This document shows positions 1-7,481 of a stretch of DNA of 9,533 bases, piece after piece. The notes beneath the pieces are model-generated. The model ran no database searches. It saw only the letters and a list, made by a program, of their open reading frames with translations, and was not told the origin of the DNA. The stretch spans positions 1 to 9,533 of the forward strand of contig CAMOXX010000095.1 in assembly GCA_946629475.1 (NCBI GenBank), written 5' to 3'. Numbering within the stretch: the stretch's first letter is position 1; each line of letters begins with the position of its first letter. The DNA comes from an uncultured Blautia sp. Its GTDB lineage: Bacteria; Bacillota; Clostridia; Lachnospirales; Lachnospiraceae. A program made the position numbers and the translations under genes.

Positions 1-19
1 ACTACAGGGAGAACGGAAT

Positions 20-1597
20 ATGGAAAACTGCAGAAACCATATGGAGAAAACAAGGAAGAACGGGACTGCTCTGGCTTTTTTCGCGGCACTGCTCTGGATT
101 CTTTTATGGGCGGGCAGTGTGCATGCGGAAGCGGAACGCATTACATTTATTGATGGAAGCGGGATGTACCTTGAAAGCAGTGAAAACGGATGGATCCTGA
201 AAAACAAAGCGGGCAGAATCCGGAAAGGGCTGCAGTATGTGGCTGTCCGGAAGTCAGGCCCTGTGACCCCCGGATACTATGTGTTCGACAGCCGGGGACA
301 GATGAATCAGAAGAAGGCTGTGTACCGCTTCCGTAAAAAGACCGTTCGCGGTGAACTGTTTGACGGTTATTATCTGGCGGCTTCCTCCACCGGGCGCATC
401 CCTGTGAAGGCGGCCGGGCTGGTGTACCTGAAAAACGTAAAATGTTCGGGGAAAACGTTTACCGGGTATTATTATGCGGACAGGCTGGGAAAGCTGAGTA
501 CTGATAAAGCAATGGTGCGGTACCTGAAAAAAACCGTGATAAAAGGAACGGCGTTCCGTACCGGATATTACTATTTCAATTCAGCAGGAAAGCTTGTGAC
601 AGAGGCCGGATTCCATACTGTAAAAAACCAGAAGGCCGGAAAAATCAGATTTGACGGTCAGTACTATTTTGCGGAAGGCGGGATCCTTTATACAAAAGCA
701 GGAATCATCGAAGTAAAGGGAAAGCTGTATTGTCTGACAAAGGAAGGACAGAAGGTTGTGAACGCCTGGAAACTCGGTTATTACTTTCTGAATAACGGGC
801 AGATGGCTGTATCCATGAAAGTGCCGGACGGATCCTATGTGGGCCCTGACGGCAGAATCGTCAAACCGGAGGAGATCCGCCTTCTGCCGCTGAAGGCACA
901 GCTGGAGGCCGCGATTTCGGGATATGGAGGGACCTGGTCGGTCTACGTGAAGGACCTGAAGACGGACGACTTTCTTTCGATCAATCCTCAAAAGATGTAT
1001 CCGGCCAGCACGATCAAGCTGTTCGCGATGGCTTATGCCTTTGAACTCGTGAAGGAGGAAAAGCTGGCAAACGACGCAGTTCTTCTGGAACTTATGACTT
1101 ATATGATCACCGAGAGCGACAACAACTGCTTCAATACACTGGTCTCAATGTTCGGCGGAGGGGATTTCCTGACCGGTGCAAGGGCGCTCAACACATATCT
1201 GAAGAACAGCGGGTACAAGGAAACCGAGGTTCACCATACGGCGAAGCCGGCAGGCGTTTTTATCACGGACGGAGGAACCAACACCGGAACCGCAAAGGAC
1301 TGCGGCCTTCTTCTGGAAAGGATCGCAAAGGGAAAATGTGTAAATAATGTGTTGTCCGCGGCTATGATGAACCTTATGCGGGGGCAGACGCGGAGATGGA
1401 AAATTCCGGCAGCCCTTCCGCCTCAGGCGGTCGTGGCAAACAAGACGGGGGAGACGGATGAGGTCCAGCACGATGTCGCAGTCGTCAGCGGACCGAAGAC
1501 GGACTATGTGATCTGTGTATTTTCGACGTCATCAGACATGTCGGGGATCAATGGAATCAAAGCAATTTCAAAAGCTGTCTGGGATTTCCTTGAGTAG
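20..1597 (+). CDS. Secreted serine hydrolase (class A beta-lactamase-like fold) with N-terminal cell-wall-binding-type repeats
   Basis: A 525-residue exported protein. Residues 1-36 form a signal peptide (basic start, hydrophobic core about 16-33, cleavage likely after VHA36). Residues about 85-262 hold aromatic glycine-rich units that recur with GYY or GQYY at 85, 116, 149, 182, 213 and 253 (mostly 31-33 residues apart), resembling choline/cell-wall-binding repeats. Residues about 290-525 are a penicillin-recognising serine hydrolase domain: nucleophile motif S330-T-I-K333, S366-D-N368, and K475-T-G477. No E-x-x-L-N omega-loop motif (the deacylating Glu of class A beta-lactamases) is visible between 369 and 425, so antibiotic hydrolysis is unlikely; a peptidoglycan or other surface-linked acyl/peptide substrate is more probable (inference). 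The start at 20 is preferred over the in-frame ATG at 41 because GGGAGA lies just upstream. Nine bases separate it from pncB. Function beyond family is unknown. Confidence 0.85.
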   Translation: MENCRNHMEKTRKNGTALAFFAALLWILLWAGSVHAEAERITFIDGSGMYLESSENGWILKNKAGRIRKGLQYVAVRKSGPVTPGYYVFDSRGQMNQKKAVYRFRKKTVRGELFDGYYLAASSTGRIPVKAAGLVYLKNVKCSGKTFTGYYYADRLGKLSTDKAMVRYLKKTVIKGTAFRTGYYYFNSAGKLVTEAGFHTVKNQKAGKIRFDGQYYFAEGGILYTKAGIIEVKGKLYCLTKEGQKVVNAWKLGYYFLNNGQMAVSMKVPDGSYVGPDGRIVKPEEIRLLPLKAQLEAAISGYGGTWSVYVKDLKTDDFLSINPQKMYPASTIKLFAMAYAFELVKEEKLANDAVLLELMTYMITESDNNCFNTLVSMFGGGDFLTGARALNTYLKNSGYKETEVHHTAKPAGVFITDGGTNTGTAKDCGLLLERIAKGKCVNNVLSAAMMNLMRGQTRRWKIPAALPPQAVVANKTGETDEVQHDVAVVSGPKTDYVICVFSTSSDMSGINGIKAISKAVWDFLE

Positions 1598-1603
1598 ACG
1601 GCA

Positions 1604-1612
1604 GGAATGGAG
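1604..1612 (+). promoter_or_regulatory. Ribosome binding site deciding the pncB start
   Basis: The purine run GGAATGGAG spans the first candidate ATG (1607). Its GGAG end is 6 bases from the second in-frame ATG at 1619, normal Shine-Dalgarno spacing, while nothing is correctly spaced for 1607. This favours translation from 1619. Confidence 0.45.
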
Positions 1613-3070
1613 AATAAAATGAGATTACAGAGCGATGCGCGCAATATTACCATGATGATGGATCTTTATGAGCTGACGATGGCAAACGGGTATTTCCTGC
1701 AGGAAAACGCGTCTACCAAAGTTTCCTTTGATGTCTTCTACCGGAAGAATCCGGACGGGGGAGGCTTTGCCATCTTCGCGGGGCTGGAGCAGGTCATCGA
1801 ATACATTACCAGTATGCATTTCGGGGAGGAGGATATTGAGTACCTCAGGAGCCTGAACCTGTTCGGGGAGGATTTTCTTGAATATCTCCGCAATTTCCGC
1901 TTTCACGGTGATGTGTACGCGTTCCCGGAGGGGACGGTCATGTATCCGGATGAGCCGGTCATTACGGTCATAGCGGATCTGGTTGAGGCACAGATCGTTG
2001 AGACCGAGCTTCTGGCCCAGGTGAACCATCAGAGCCTGATTGCCACCAAGGCCAGGAGAATTGTCCGTGCCGCGGACGGAAGGGCAGTTTCGGACTTCGG
2101 CGCGAGAAGAGCGCACAACAATGATGCTGCGATCTACGGCGCGCGGGCAGCGTTCATCGGCGGCATCAACGGGACGGCGACGGTATCGGCCGGCCAGTAT
2201 TTCAATATTCCGGTCGGCGGAACAATGGCCCACAGCTGGGTGATGTACTACAAGGACGAGCTGACGGCCTTCCGGAAATTCGCCGAGGTCTATCCGGACA
2301 ACTGTATTCTTCTGGTGGATACCTACGATGTGCTGGATTCGGGTGTTCCGAATGCGATCAGGGTATTCGGGGAGATGCGGGAAAAGGGAATCCGTTCCAA
2401 AAACTACGGGATCCGTATTGACAGCGGCGACCTTGCATACCTGACCCGGGAGACGCGCGCGATGCTGGATGCGGCAGGATATCAGGACGCGAAGATCGTC
2501 ATCTCGAACAGCCTGGATGAATTTACCATCACATCGATCCTGAGGCAGGGCGGGTGCGTGGATTCGTTCGGTGTCGGTGAGAGGCTGATCACATCAAGGT
2601 CGGAGCCGGTGTTCGGAGCGGTATATAAGCTCGGGTCCGTCGAAGAGAACGGCGTTATGGTGCCGAGGATCAAGGTGTCGGAGACAGTGGCAAAAATCAC
2701 AAACCCGGGGCTGAAGGATGTATACCGGATATTTAATGAGAACGGGCACGCGGTGGCGGATCTTCTCGTAAATGCCGGCGAGGAGGTCGACCTCTCCAAA
2801 CCCTACCGGTTTGTGGATCCGGAGAGTCCGTGGAAAAAACGAACCTTTGTCAACTGCACGGCCAGAAAGCTGCAGGAGCCGGTCATCCTGAAAGGAGAGC
2901 GGGTAAATCCGCCTGTCCCGACGGTTGAGATCGCCGCCTATGTAAAGCATCAGCTCCAGGAGGAGATCTGGCGTGAAGAGCAGAGGTTTGAAAATCCGCA
3001 CCGGCATTATCTGGATATGTCGGTCGACTACTATAATATGAAGATAAAGATGCTGGAGGAGAGCAGATAA
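1607..3070 (+). CDS. pncB: Nicotinate phosphoribosyltransferase
   Basis: Converts nicotinate, PRPP and ATP to nicotinate mononucleotide (EC 6.3.4.21), the entry step of the Preiss-Handler NAD salvage route; cytosolic. At 487 residues it has the usual length for the Gram-positive family. Visible hallmarks are the N-terminal DLYELTMANGYF (19-30), the RRAHNNDAA stretch around 168-176, GGTMAHSW with His209 as the probable phosphorylated histidine, LLVDTYD (235-241), the PRPP/phosphate-binding strand RIDSGD (270-275), and FGVGERLITSRSEPVFG from 321. The C-terminal domain after about residue 400 is present, so the gene looks intact. Two in-frame starts exist: ATG 1607 and ATG 1619. A GGAG at 1609-1612 sits 6 bases before 1619, whereas 1607 has only AGG immediately before it, so the true start may be 1619 (483 residues). 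It lies 9 bases after the secreted hydrolase gene and 6 before the AlkZ-related gene, so is probably cotranscribed with both. Confidence 0.95.
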   Translation: MENKMRLQSDARNITMMMDLYELTMANGYFLQENASTKVSFDVFYRKNPDGGGFAIFAGLEQVIEYITSMHFGEEDIEYLRSLNLFGEDFLEYLRNFRFHGDVYAFPEGTVMYPDEPVITVIADLVEAQIVETELLAQVNHQSLIATKARRIVRAADGRAVSDFGARRAHNNDAAIYGARAAFIGGINGTATVSAGQYFNIPVGGTMAHSWVMYYKDELTAFRKFAEVYPDNCILLVDTYDVLDSGVPNAIRVFGEMREKGIRSKNYGIRIDSGDLAYLTRETRAMLDAAGYQDAKIVISNSLDEFTITSILRQGGCVDSFGVGERLITSRSEPVFGAVYKLGSVEENGVMVPRIKVSETVAKITNPGLKDVYRIFNENGHAVADLLVNAGEEVDLSKPYRFVDPESPWKKRTFVNCTARKLQEPVILKGERVNPPVPTVEIAAYVKHQLQEEIWREEQRFENPHRHYLDMSVDYYNMKIKMLEESR

Positions 3071-3076
3071 GGAACG

Positions 3077-4411
3077 ATGGTGGAAGAAGAAAGATGGGTC
3101 ATGCATGGTCTTTCGCCGGATGACCCTGCCTGCATCCGGAGTGCGGAGGAGCTGGAAGCCTATGTGATCCGCACCGGTTTTCTGCCGCTGTTCCGGAACG
3201 AAATCCCCGGTTTTTCCGTGGAGGAAAATACAGCCTCCGGGGACTGGTGGACCGGAGATCCCGACAGGGATCCCTGGGAGTGGAGAAAAACGCTTGCGGC
3301 AAACGGAAATGTCTGCTACGGAAAGTTTTTTGACCGGAAGGCCGGCTTCATATCGAAGGAATGGTTTCCATGCTTCGCGAATTACCGGCGTGACGGCTAT
3401 GATTTTGATTCCCGGTGGGATGATGAGCTGGCGGGGATCCGCAGCAAGAAAATCATGGACCTGTTCATGGAAGAGAATGAGGGCAGCGAGCTTTTTTCGG
3501 GGGAAGTAAAATCCCGTGCGGGCTTCGGGAAGAACAGGGAAAAAAACTTTGAAGGAGAGCTGACCAGGCTGCAGATGCAGACGTATCTGGTGAACCGGGA
3601 CTTCCGAAGGAAAATTAACAAAAACGGACAGGAGTACGGATGGGGAATCGCGGTTCTGTGTACTCCGGAGCATCTGTGGGGGTATGATTTTGTCACGTCC
3701 TGCTATAAGGAGGAACCATCGGATTCGGCAGCCAGGATTTTTGAACGGGCGGCGGAGCTTTATCCCGGCGTACCTTTGCGCAGCCTGAAGAAGGTGCTTG
3801 GACTGCGTGTGCCCGGGGAGCGGGCGGAAGGCCCGGTCCTTTCCTATCCGGACAATCTGATCAGGGCCCTCAAAACAGAGGAGCTGAATGCGGGGGAACT
3901 GACCGAGGATCAGAAAAGCGGCCTGGCAGTCGCGGTCGGGCAGCTGAAGGACAAACAGAAAAAAGTGATTTTCATGAAATATGTCCTGCACATGAAAAAT
4001 GATGAGATCGGCGCGGCCCTCAACCGGGCGGCCGGAACGGTCGGGACATATCACTCCAAAGCCCTCGGGAAGCTTAAGTGGCCCCGCATTGCGGAGTGGT
4101 ATCTGCGAGGCTACAGCCAGTGTCTTCCGGGACTTCTGGTAAGCAGGGGATTTCCGGCCCTGGCATCCGCGGCTGTCGCTGCGGAACGGGATCCTGACCG
4201 TCCGGCTGATGATGAGGATCTGTGCCTGAGGCTGGGCCTGTCCTTTCGAATTTCGGATGCTCTTCTGAAGGCGGGGATCATCACGATCGGGGATCTGAGG
4301 AAAAAAGTACAGGATCCGAAGTGGTACCGGGACATACGGGGAATCGGCTCGAAGACAGCGGAGGACATTGTGAAAATGCTGGATCATGCGGAAAACAGAC
4401 AGGTTTTTTGA
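3077..4411 (+). CDS. AlkZ-related protein fused to sigma-70 region-4-like HTH and RNAP alpha-CTD-like domains
   Basis: A 444-residue soluble protein in three parts. Residues about 22-240 match what I recognise as the clostridial 'AlkZ-related protein' family: DWWTGDPDRDPWEWR (56-70), YGKFFDRKAGFISKEWFP (81-98), NYRRDGYDFDSR (102-113), KNFEGELTRLQMQTYLV (156-172) and WGYDFVTS (201-208). AlkZ/YcaQ proteins are DNA glycosylases, but activity of this related group is not assumed. Residues about 275-335 (QLKDKQKKVIFMKYVLHMKN onward) resemble sigma-70 region 4, with a helix-turn-helix around DEIGAALNRAAGTVGTYHSKAL. Residues about 382-436 (LGLSFRISDALLKAGI, TIGDLRKK, IRGIGSKTAEDIVKML) resemble the helix-hairpin-helix C-terminal domain of RNA polymerase alpha. 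Together they suggest a DNA-binding protein; damage sensing or transcription coupling is inference. The upstream AAGGA (3069-3073) is 3 bases from ATG 3077 and 6 from an in-frame GTG at 3080, so translation may begin at either; ATG 3101 is also in frame. Only 6 bases follow pncB. Confidence 0.75.
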   Translation: MVEEERWVMHGLSPDDPACIRSAEELEAYVIRTGFLPLFRNEIPGFSVEENTASGDWWTGDPDRDPWEWRKTLAANGNVCYGKFFDRKAGFISKEWFPCFANYRRDGYDFDSRWDDELAGIRSKKIMDLFMEENEGSELFSGEVKSRAGFGKNREKNFEGELTRLQMQTYLVNRDFRRKINKNGQEYGWGIAVLCTPEHLWGYDFVTSCYKEEPSDSAARIFERAAELYPGVPLRSLKKVLGLRVPGERAEGPVLSYPDNLIRALKTEELNAGELTEDQKSGLAVAVGQLKDKQKKVIFMKYVLHMKNDEIGAALNRAAGTVGTYHSKALGKLKWPRIAEWYLRGYSQCLPGLLVSRGFPALASAAVAAERDPDRPADDEDLCLRLGLSFRISDALLKAGIITIGDLRKKVQDPKWYRDIRGIGSKTAEDIVKMLDHAENRQVF

Positions 4412-4470
4412 GCATGCGGCGGAGCGGAACACGAATGTCCGCTTGACTTACAGAAAAAGGGGAGACAGGA

Positions 4471-5739
4471 ATGCTCTATAACAGCAGAACAGTAAGCTTT
4501 TTTAAAAGGGTGAGGCAGATGCTGCCGGGCCCTTCGGATAAAATGATGTGCATGGCCCGGCGGGGAGCCGCGATGCTTCTTGCCGCCGTTCTGGCAGCAG
4601 GAACGCTGCCGGTTCCGGTCCTGGCGGAGCAGCAGGTGACTCCGACACCGACGCCGGATCCGCACGGCCCATGGTATTATGAGCCGGCCCAGACCGACTC
4701 TCTTCCGGACTGGCCGGCGGGACCGGGAATAGAATCCCAGTGCGCGGTGATGATCGACCTCAGCAACGGAGGAATCCTTTATTCCAAGAACGCGGACATG
4801 GTCATGTATCCGGCCAGCATCACCAAGATTCTGACCTGCCTTCTCGCAGTCGAAAACCTGGACCCGGCGATGTCCTTTGTGATGACGGAGTCGGCGGCGT
4901 TCGGGATTGAGAGCGGGAGCTCCAGTATTTACGCGGATACCGATGAGGTATTTACCGTGGAACAGGCGATTATGGCCCTGATGCTTGAGTCGGCCAACGA
5001 GATGGCCCTGATGCTGGGAGAGCTGGTGAGCGGGAGTGAAAAAAAGTTTGTGGAAATGATGAATGAGCGGGTGGTGAAGTTCGGCTGCACACACACTCAT
5101 TTCAACAATCCGAACGGTCTCCCGGATGAGAATCACTATACAACGGCGTCCGATATGGCCAAAATAGCCTTTGAATGCTGGAAGGACCCGCGGTTCAGGC
5201 ACTATGTCACCACCTCGTACTATGATATTCCGCCGACAAACAAGCAGAGCGAGACCAGGTATATGTCCAACCACCACAAGATGATGGAAGGAAAGGACTA
5301 TGCCTATGACGGGGTGCTGGGAGGAAAAACCGGATATACGGAGGCGGCCGGGAACACGCTTGTGACGTATGCGCAGAGAGGGGATCTTTCCCTTGCAGTT
5401 GTTATCCTGAATTCCCCGGGAACGACCTATGGGGACACAGCTGCGCTTCTGGACTACGGTTTTGCGTCATTCAGCAGAAAGGATATGACAGGAGTGATGC
5501 GCCGGGAGACGCCGGAGGAAGCTGTGACATCTGAATTCCGCGCGCTTGCGGGATATCGGGCTCCTTTCCCGGCAGCACAAAGAACGTCGGGATTCACGAT
5601 CACGGTCCCGGAAGGGGTATCGGCAGACCGGATCGATGTAATCCGGATACCGCATAAAAATGCTCCGGGACGTCCTTTTAATGAGTATGTTTACTACTAT
5701 GAAGGAAACCGCGCTGGGAGCGGATGGGAATATCTGTGA
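4471..5739 (+). CDS. Secreted D-alanyl-D-alanine carboxypeptidase (peptidase S11, DacA/DacF type)
   Basis: Removes the terminal D-Ala from peptidoglycan stem pentapeptides outside the membrane, limiting cross-linking. All three S11 active-site motifs are present: S116-I-T-K119, S174-A-N176 and K286-T-G288, the last within LGGKTGYTEAAGNTL. A long basic N-terminal region (about 30 residues) precedes a hydrophobic core (about 31-50) with cleavage likely after VLA52, followed by a TPTPTPDP linker. The start at 4471 is chosen because AAGGGGAG lies 7 bases upstream; internal Met28 would give a tidier signal peptide but has no ribosome site. At 422 residues the catalytic domain is complete, but the part after about 340 is short and ends in GSGWEYL without the amphipathic or membrane anchor often seen at the end of S11 enzymes. 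It lies 59 bases after the AlkZ-related gene and is closed by a terminator 6 bases after the stop, so it is the last gene of its unit. Confidence 0.92.
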   Translation: MLYNSRTVSFFKRVRQMLPGPSDKMMCMARRGAAMLLAAVLAAGTLPVPVLAEQQVTPTPTPDPHGPWYYEPAQTDSLPDWPAGPGIESQCAVMIDLSNGGILYSKNADMVMYPASITKILTCLLAVENLDPAMSFVMTESAAFGIESGSSSIYADTDEVFTVEQAIMALMLESANEMALMLGELVSGSEKKFVEMMNERVVKFGCTHTHFNNPNGLPDENHYTTASDMAKIAFECWKDPRFRHYVTTSYYDIPPTNKQSETRYMSNHHKMMEGKDYAYDGVLGGKTGYTEAAGNTLVTYAQRGDLSLAVVILNSPGTTYGDTAALLDYGFASFSRKDMTGVMRRETPEEAVTSEFRALAGYRAPFPAAQRTSGFTITVPEGVSADRIDVIRIPHKNAPGRPFNEYVYYYEGNRAGSGWEYL

Positions 5740-5744
5740 TCAAC

Positions 5745-5776
5745 AGGCCGGCAGGTCATTTTTGCCGGCCTTTTTT
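5745..5776 (+). terminator. Rho-independent terminator after the carboxypeptidase gene
   Basis: A perfect 9-bp stem, AGGCCGGCA (5745-5753) with TGCCGGCCT (5763-5771), a 9-base loop, and a run of six T (5771-5776). It starts 6 bases after the carboxypeptidase stop codon and ends the first operon, insulating it from buk. Confidence 0.93.
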
Positions 5777-5805
5777 GACCTGGTAAAAAGTAAAAAGGTT
5801 ATTAT
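5775..5805 (+). promoter_or_regulatory. Possible sigma-A promoter for the buk operon
   Basis: TTGACC (5775-5780) is a good -35 candidate and TATTAT (5800-5805) a good -10 candidate, but the spacer is 19 bases, longer than the optimal 17, and the -35 overlaps the T-tract of the terminator. The region is AT-rich and lies about 110 bases before the buk start. A promoter is expected here because a terminator precedes it; the exact boxes are uncertain. Confidence 0.35.
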
Positions 5806-5828
5806 CGGAGTGTTTATAAGTGAGATGG

Positions 5829-5845
5829 AAAAAAGTACCTTTTTT
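5829..5845. repeat. A/T-rich inverted repeat in the buk leader
   Basis: AAAAAAG (5829-5835) and CTTTTTT (5839-5845) form a perfect 7-bp inverted repeat around TAC. It lies downstream of the putative promoter and 70 bases before the buk start, so it could be an operator or a weak leader hairpin. I recognise no known regulator consensus in it (it is not Rex-like), and A/T tracts make chance occurrence easy. Confidence 0.4.
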
Positions 5846-5914
5846 GCAGATATAGTATTATTTTGTGAGAAACACTGTAATATCAGGAAAACCAGTGATT
5901 GGAGGTAAATAAAG

Positions 5915-7018
5915 ATGGAATATCGCATTTTGACGGTGAACCCGGGCTCCACATCCACGAAGGTCGGCTGCTTTGAGGGAGAAAAGGAACTCTTTACCGT
6001 AAATGTCTCCCACGAGGCTGAAAAACTGAAAGAGTTTGAGTCGATCAGCGCGCAGCTTCCCTACAGGAAGGAGACAATCCTTGCGGCGCTCGCCGAGGCG
6101 AATATCGACCTTTCGACAATCGACGCGTTTGTCGGCCGCGGCGGCGGACTCCTTGCGGTAGAAGGCGGAACCTATGTGGTTGACGATGTTCTCCTTGACC
6201 ATGCGCGGCGCGGTGCGAACGGTGTTCAGCATCCGGCACAGCTCGGAAGCCAGATCGCCCATGAATTCGCGGCACAGTACGGGAAACCCTGCTTTGTTGT
6301 AAACCCGCCTGACACGGACGAGCTTACACTGTGCGCCAGAATTACGGGAATCCAGGGCGTTTTCCGCAATGTTCACCTTCACGCGCTGAACCTGAAGGAG
6401 ACAGCGATCCGCCACAGCAAGGCGAACGGCTGGAAATATGAAGATAAAAACTACATCGTATGCCACATCGGCGGCGGCATTTCGATCTCGGCCCACCAGA
6501 AGGGCAAAATGATCGACGGCAACGATATCGTAGGCGGCGAGGGCCCGATGGCTCCGACACGCTGCGGTTCGATTCCCGCTGCTGAGATGATCCGCTACTG
6601 CTTCGACCATCCGGATAAAAAGGAAGTGCTTGCTCTCACGACAAAGACCGGCGGTTTTGTGAGCCATCTGGGCATCTCCGATGCGCTGGAGCTGACAAAG
6701 AGGGCTTCCGAGGGTGATGAGAAGGCAGCCATTGTCTGGGATACCATGCTTTACCAGATCGTGCGCTATATCGGCGCGATGGCCGGCGTGCTCTGCGGAC
6801 AGGTGGACGGAATCCTCCTTGGCGGCGGAATGGTCCACAACAAGGATCTCGTCGCCCGCATCGAAAAGGACTGTTCCTGGATCGCTCCGGTTACGGCTTA
6901 CCCCGGCGAATTCGAGCTCGAGGCCATGGCGGCCGGCGCTATCCGTGTCCTGAAGGGCGAGGAAGAAGCAAAGAGATATTCCGGCAAACCGGTGTGGGTT
7001 CCGAAGGATCTTGGATAA
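5915..7018 (+). CDS. buk: Butyrate kinase
   Basis: Interconverts butyryl phosphate plus ADP with butyrate plus ATP (EC 2.7.2.7), the substrate-level phosphorylation step of butyrate formation; cytosolic, acetate/sugar-kinase (ASKHA) fold. At 367 residues it is close to the usual 355-360. Hallmarks: phosphate-1 loop TVNPGSTSTKVG (7-18), FVGRGGGLLAVEGGTY (72-87), GANGVQHPAQLG (100-111), FVVNPPDTDEL (127-137), the conserved RNVHLHALN (151-159), phosphate-2 loop HIGGGISISAH (184-194), GEGPMAPTRCGSIP (208-221), and the adenosine loop ILLGGGMVHN (300-309). GGAGG (5901-5905) precedes the ATG by 9 bases. No phosphotransbutyrylase (ptb) gene, its usual partner, is adjacent: the upstream neighbour is a carboxypeptidase behind a terminator, and the downstream neighbours are a membrane protein and a thiolase-fold enzyme. 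Related kinases act on other branched or short acids, so the in vivo acid may not be butyrate. Confidence 0.95.
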   Translation: MEYRILTVNPGSTSTKVGCFEGEKELFTVNVSHEAEKLKEFESISAQLPYRKETILAALAEANIDLSTIDAFVGRGGGLLAVEGGTYVVDDVLLDHARRGANGVQHPAQLGSQIAHEFAAQYGKPCFVVNPPDTDELTLCARITGIQGVFRNVHLHALNLKETAIRHSKANGWKYEDKNYIVCHIGGGISISAHQKGKMIDGNDIVGGEGPMAPTRCGSIPAAEMIRYCFDHPDKKEVLALTTKTGGFVSHLGISDALELTKRASEGDEKAAIVWDTMLYQIVRYIGAMAGVLCGQVDGILLGGGMVHNKDLVARIEKDCSWIAPVTAYPGEFELEAMAAGAIRVLKGEEEAKRYSGKPVWVPKDLG

Positions 7019-7040
7019 GGAATGACGGAAAGAGGATGCT

Positions 7041-7475
7041 ATGACTAGAAAACAGATGATTGTGTTTGAAGTGATTCAGGACCTGATGCTTGCCTTCGTG
7101 ATCAATTCGGCGGCGACCATCCTGAACGGCGGATTTACCGATACCTGGGTGTATCTGGTCGGAATGTTTGAAGCCTTTTCGATCAATTACGTGGCCGGGG
7201 CGGCCTTCCCGATTCCGCAGACCGGGCAGAAGGCAGCGGATGCCCTGCACCTGAAGGCGGGGAGCTTCGCCCACAAGTTTGTCAGAGTGTTTGTGACAAA
7301 CGCGCTGTTCGTGACGATCATCAGCTTCACGATCGCCCTGATCAATGCTGGTCCTGTTCCGGAGATCTTTTCCATCTGGTTTAAAACATACCCGATCCTG
7401 CACGTCGTGGGTCTTGTGACATCGCTTCTGACCGAGAGCACATGCATGGATATTGCCAGAAACATTGTTAAATAA
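7041..7475 (+). CDS. Four-helix integral membrane protein of unknown function, DUF2798-like
   Basis: A 144-residue hydrophobic protein with four likely membrane segments, about 8-28, 36-56, 82-102 and 112-132, and a short hydrophilic stretch (about 60-80) in the middle. The two halves look like a duplicated two-helix unit: a helix ending in ILNGGFTD in the first half corresponds to LINAGPVP in the second, each followed by a W-containing helix. This pattern resembles the DUF2798 family as I remember it, but that assignment is tentative. There is no signal peptide or catalytic motif. AGAGGA lies 4 bases before the ATG, and the gene begins 22 bases after buk with no terminator between, so it is probably cotranscribed. 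Placement between an acid-forming kinase and an acyl-condensing module makes transport of, or membrane tolerance to, a short-chain acid conceivable, but nothing in the sequence shows it. Confidence 0.8.
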   Translation: MTRKQMIVFEVIQDLMLAFVINSAATILNGGFTDTWVYLVGMFEAFSINYVAGAAFPIPQTGQKAADALHLKAGSFAHKFVRVFVTNALFVTIISFTIALINAGPVPEIFSIWFKTYPILHVVGLVTSLLTESTCMDIARNIVK

Positions 7476-7481
7476 AGCACC

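Noticed and set aside
890..1594. Annotation of the first gene as a beta-lactamase resistance determinant
   Set aside because: The ExxLN motif needed for deacylation is not seen, and the N-terminal wall-binding-type repeats are not a feature of secreted beta-lactamases.
2594..4432. A 612-codon open reading frame on the minus strand
   Set aside because: It lies antisense to pncB and the AlkZ-related gene, both recognisable protein families with ribosome sites. Its translation is rich in Arg, His and Pro with no recognisable motif, as expected of a shadow frame in GC-rich coding DNA.
4423..4443. A 6-bp hairpin (AGCGGA/TCCGCT) between the AlkZ-related and carboxypeptidase genes as a terminator
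   Set aside because: No T-run follows it; the sequence continues TGACTTACAG, so intrinsic termination is not supported. It may be a weak mRNA hairpin only.
4384..5277. A 297-codon minus-strand reading frame
   Set aside because: It is antisense to the carboxypeptidase catalytic domain, with His/Arg-rich composition and no family features.
5660..5908. An 82-codon plus-strand frame spanning the end of the carboxypeptidase and the intergenic region
   Set aside because: It begins inside the carboxypeptidase gene, reads through the terminator hairpin and has no ribosome site. Its composition in the intergenic part reflects A/T-rich non-coding DNA.
5858..6838. A 326-codon minus-strand reading frame
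   Set aside because: It is antisense to buk, whose motifs are complete in the sense frame; its translation resembles no known family.
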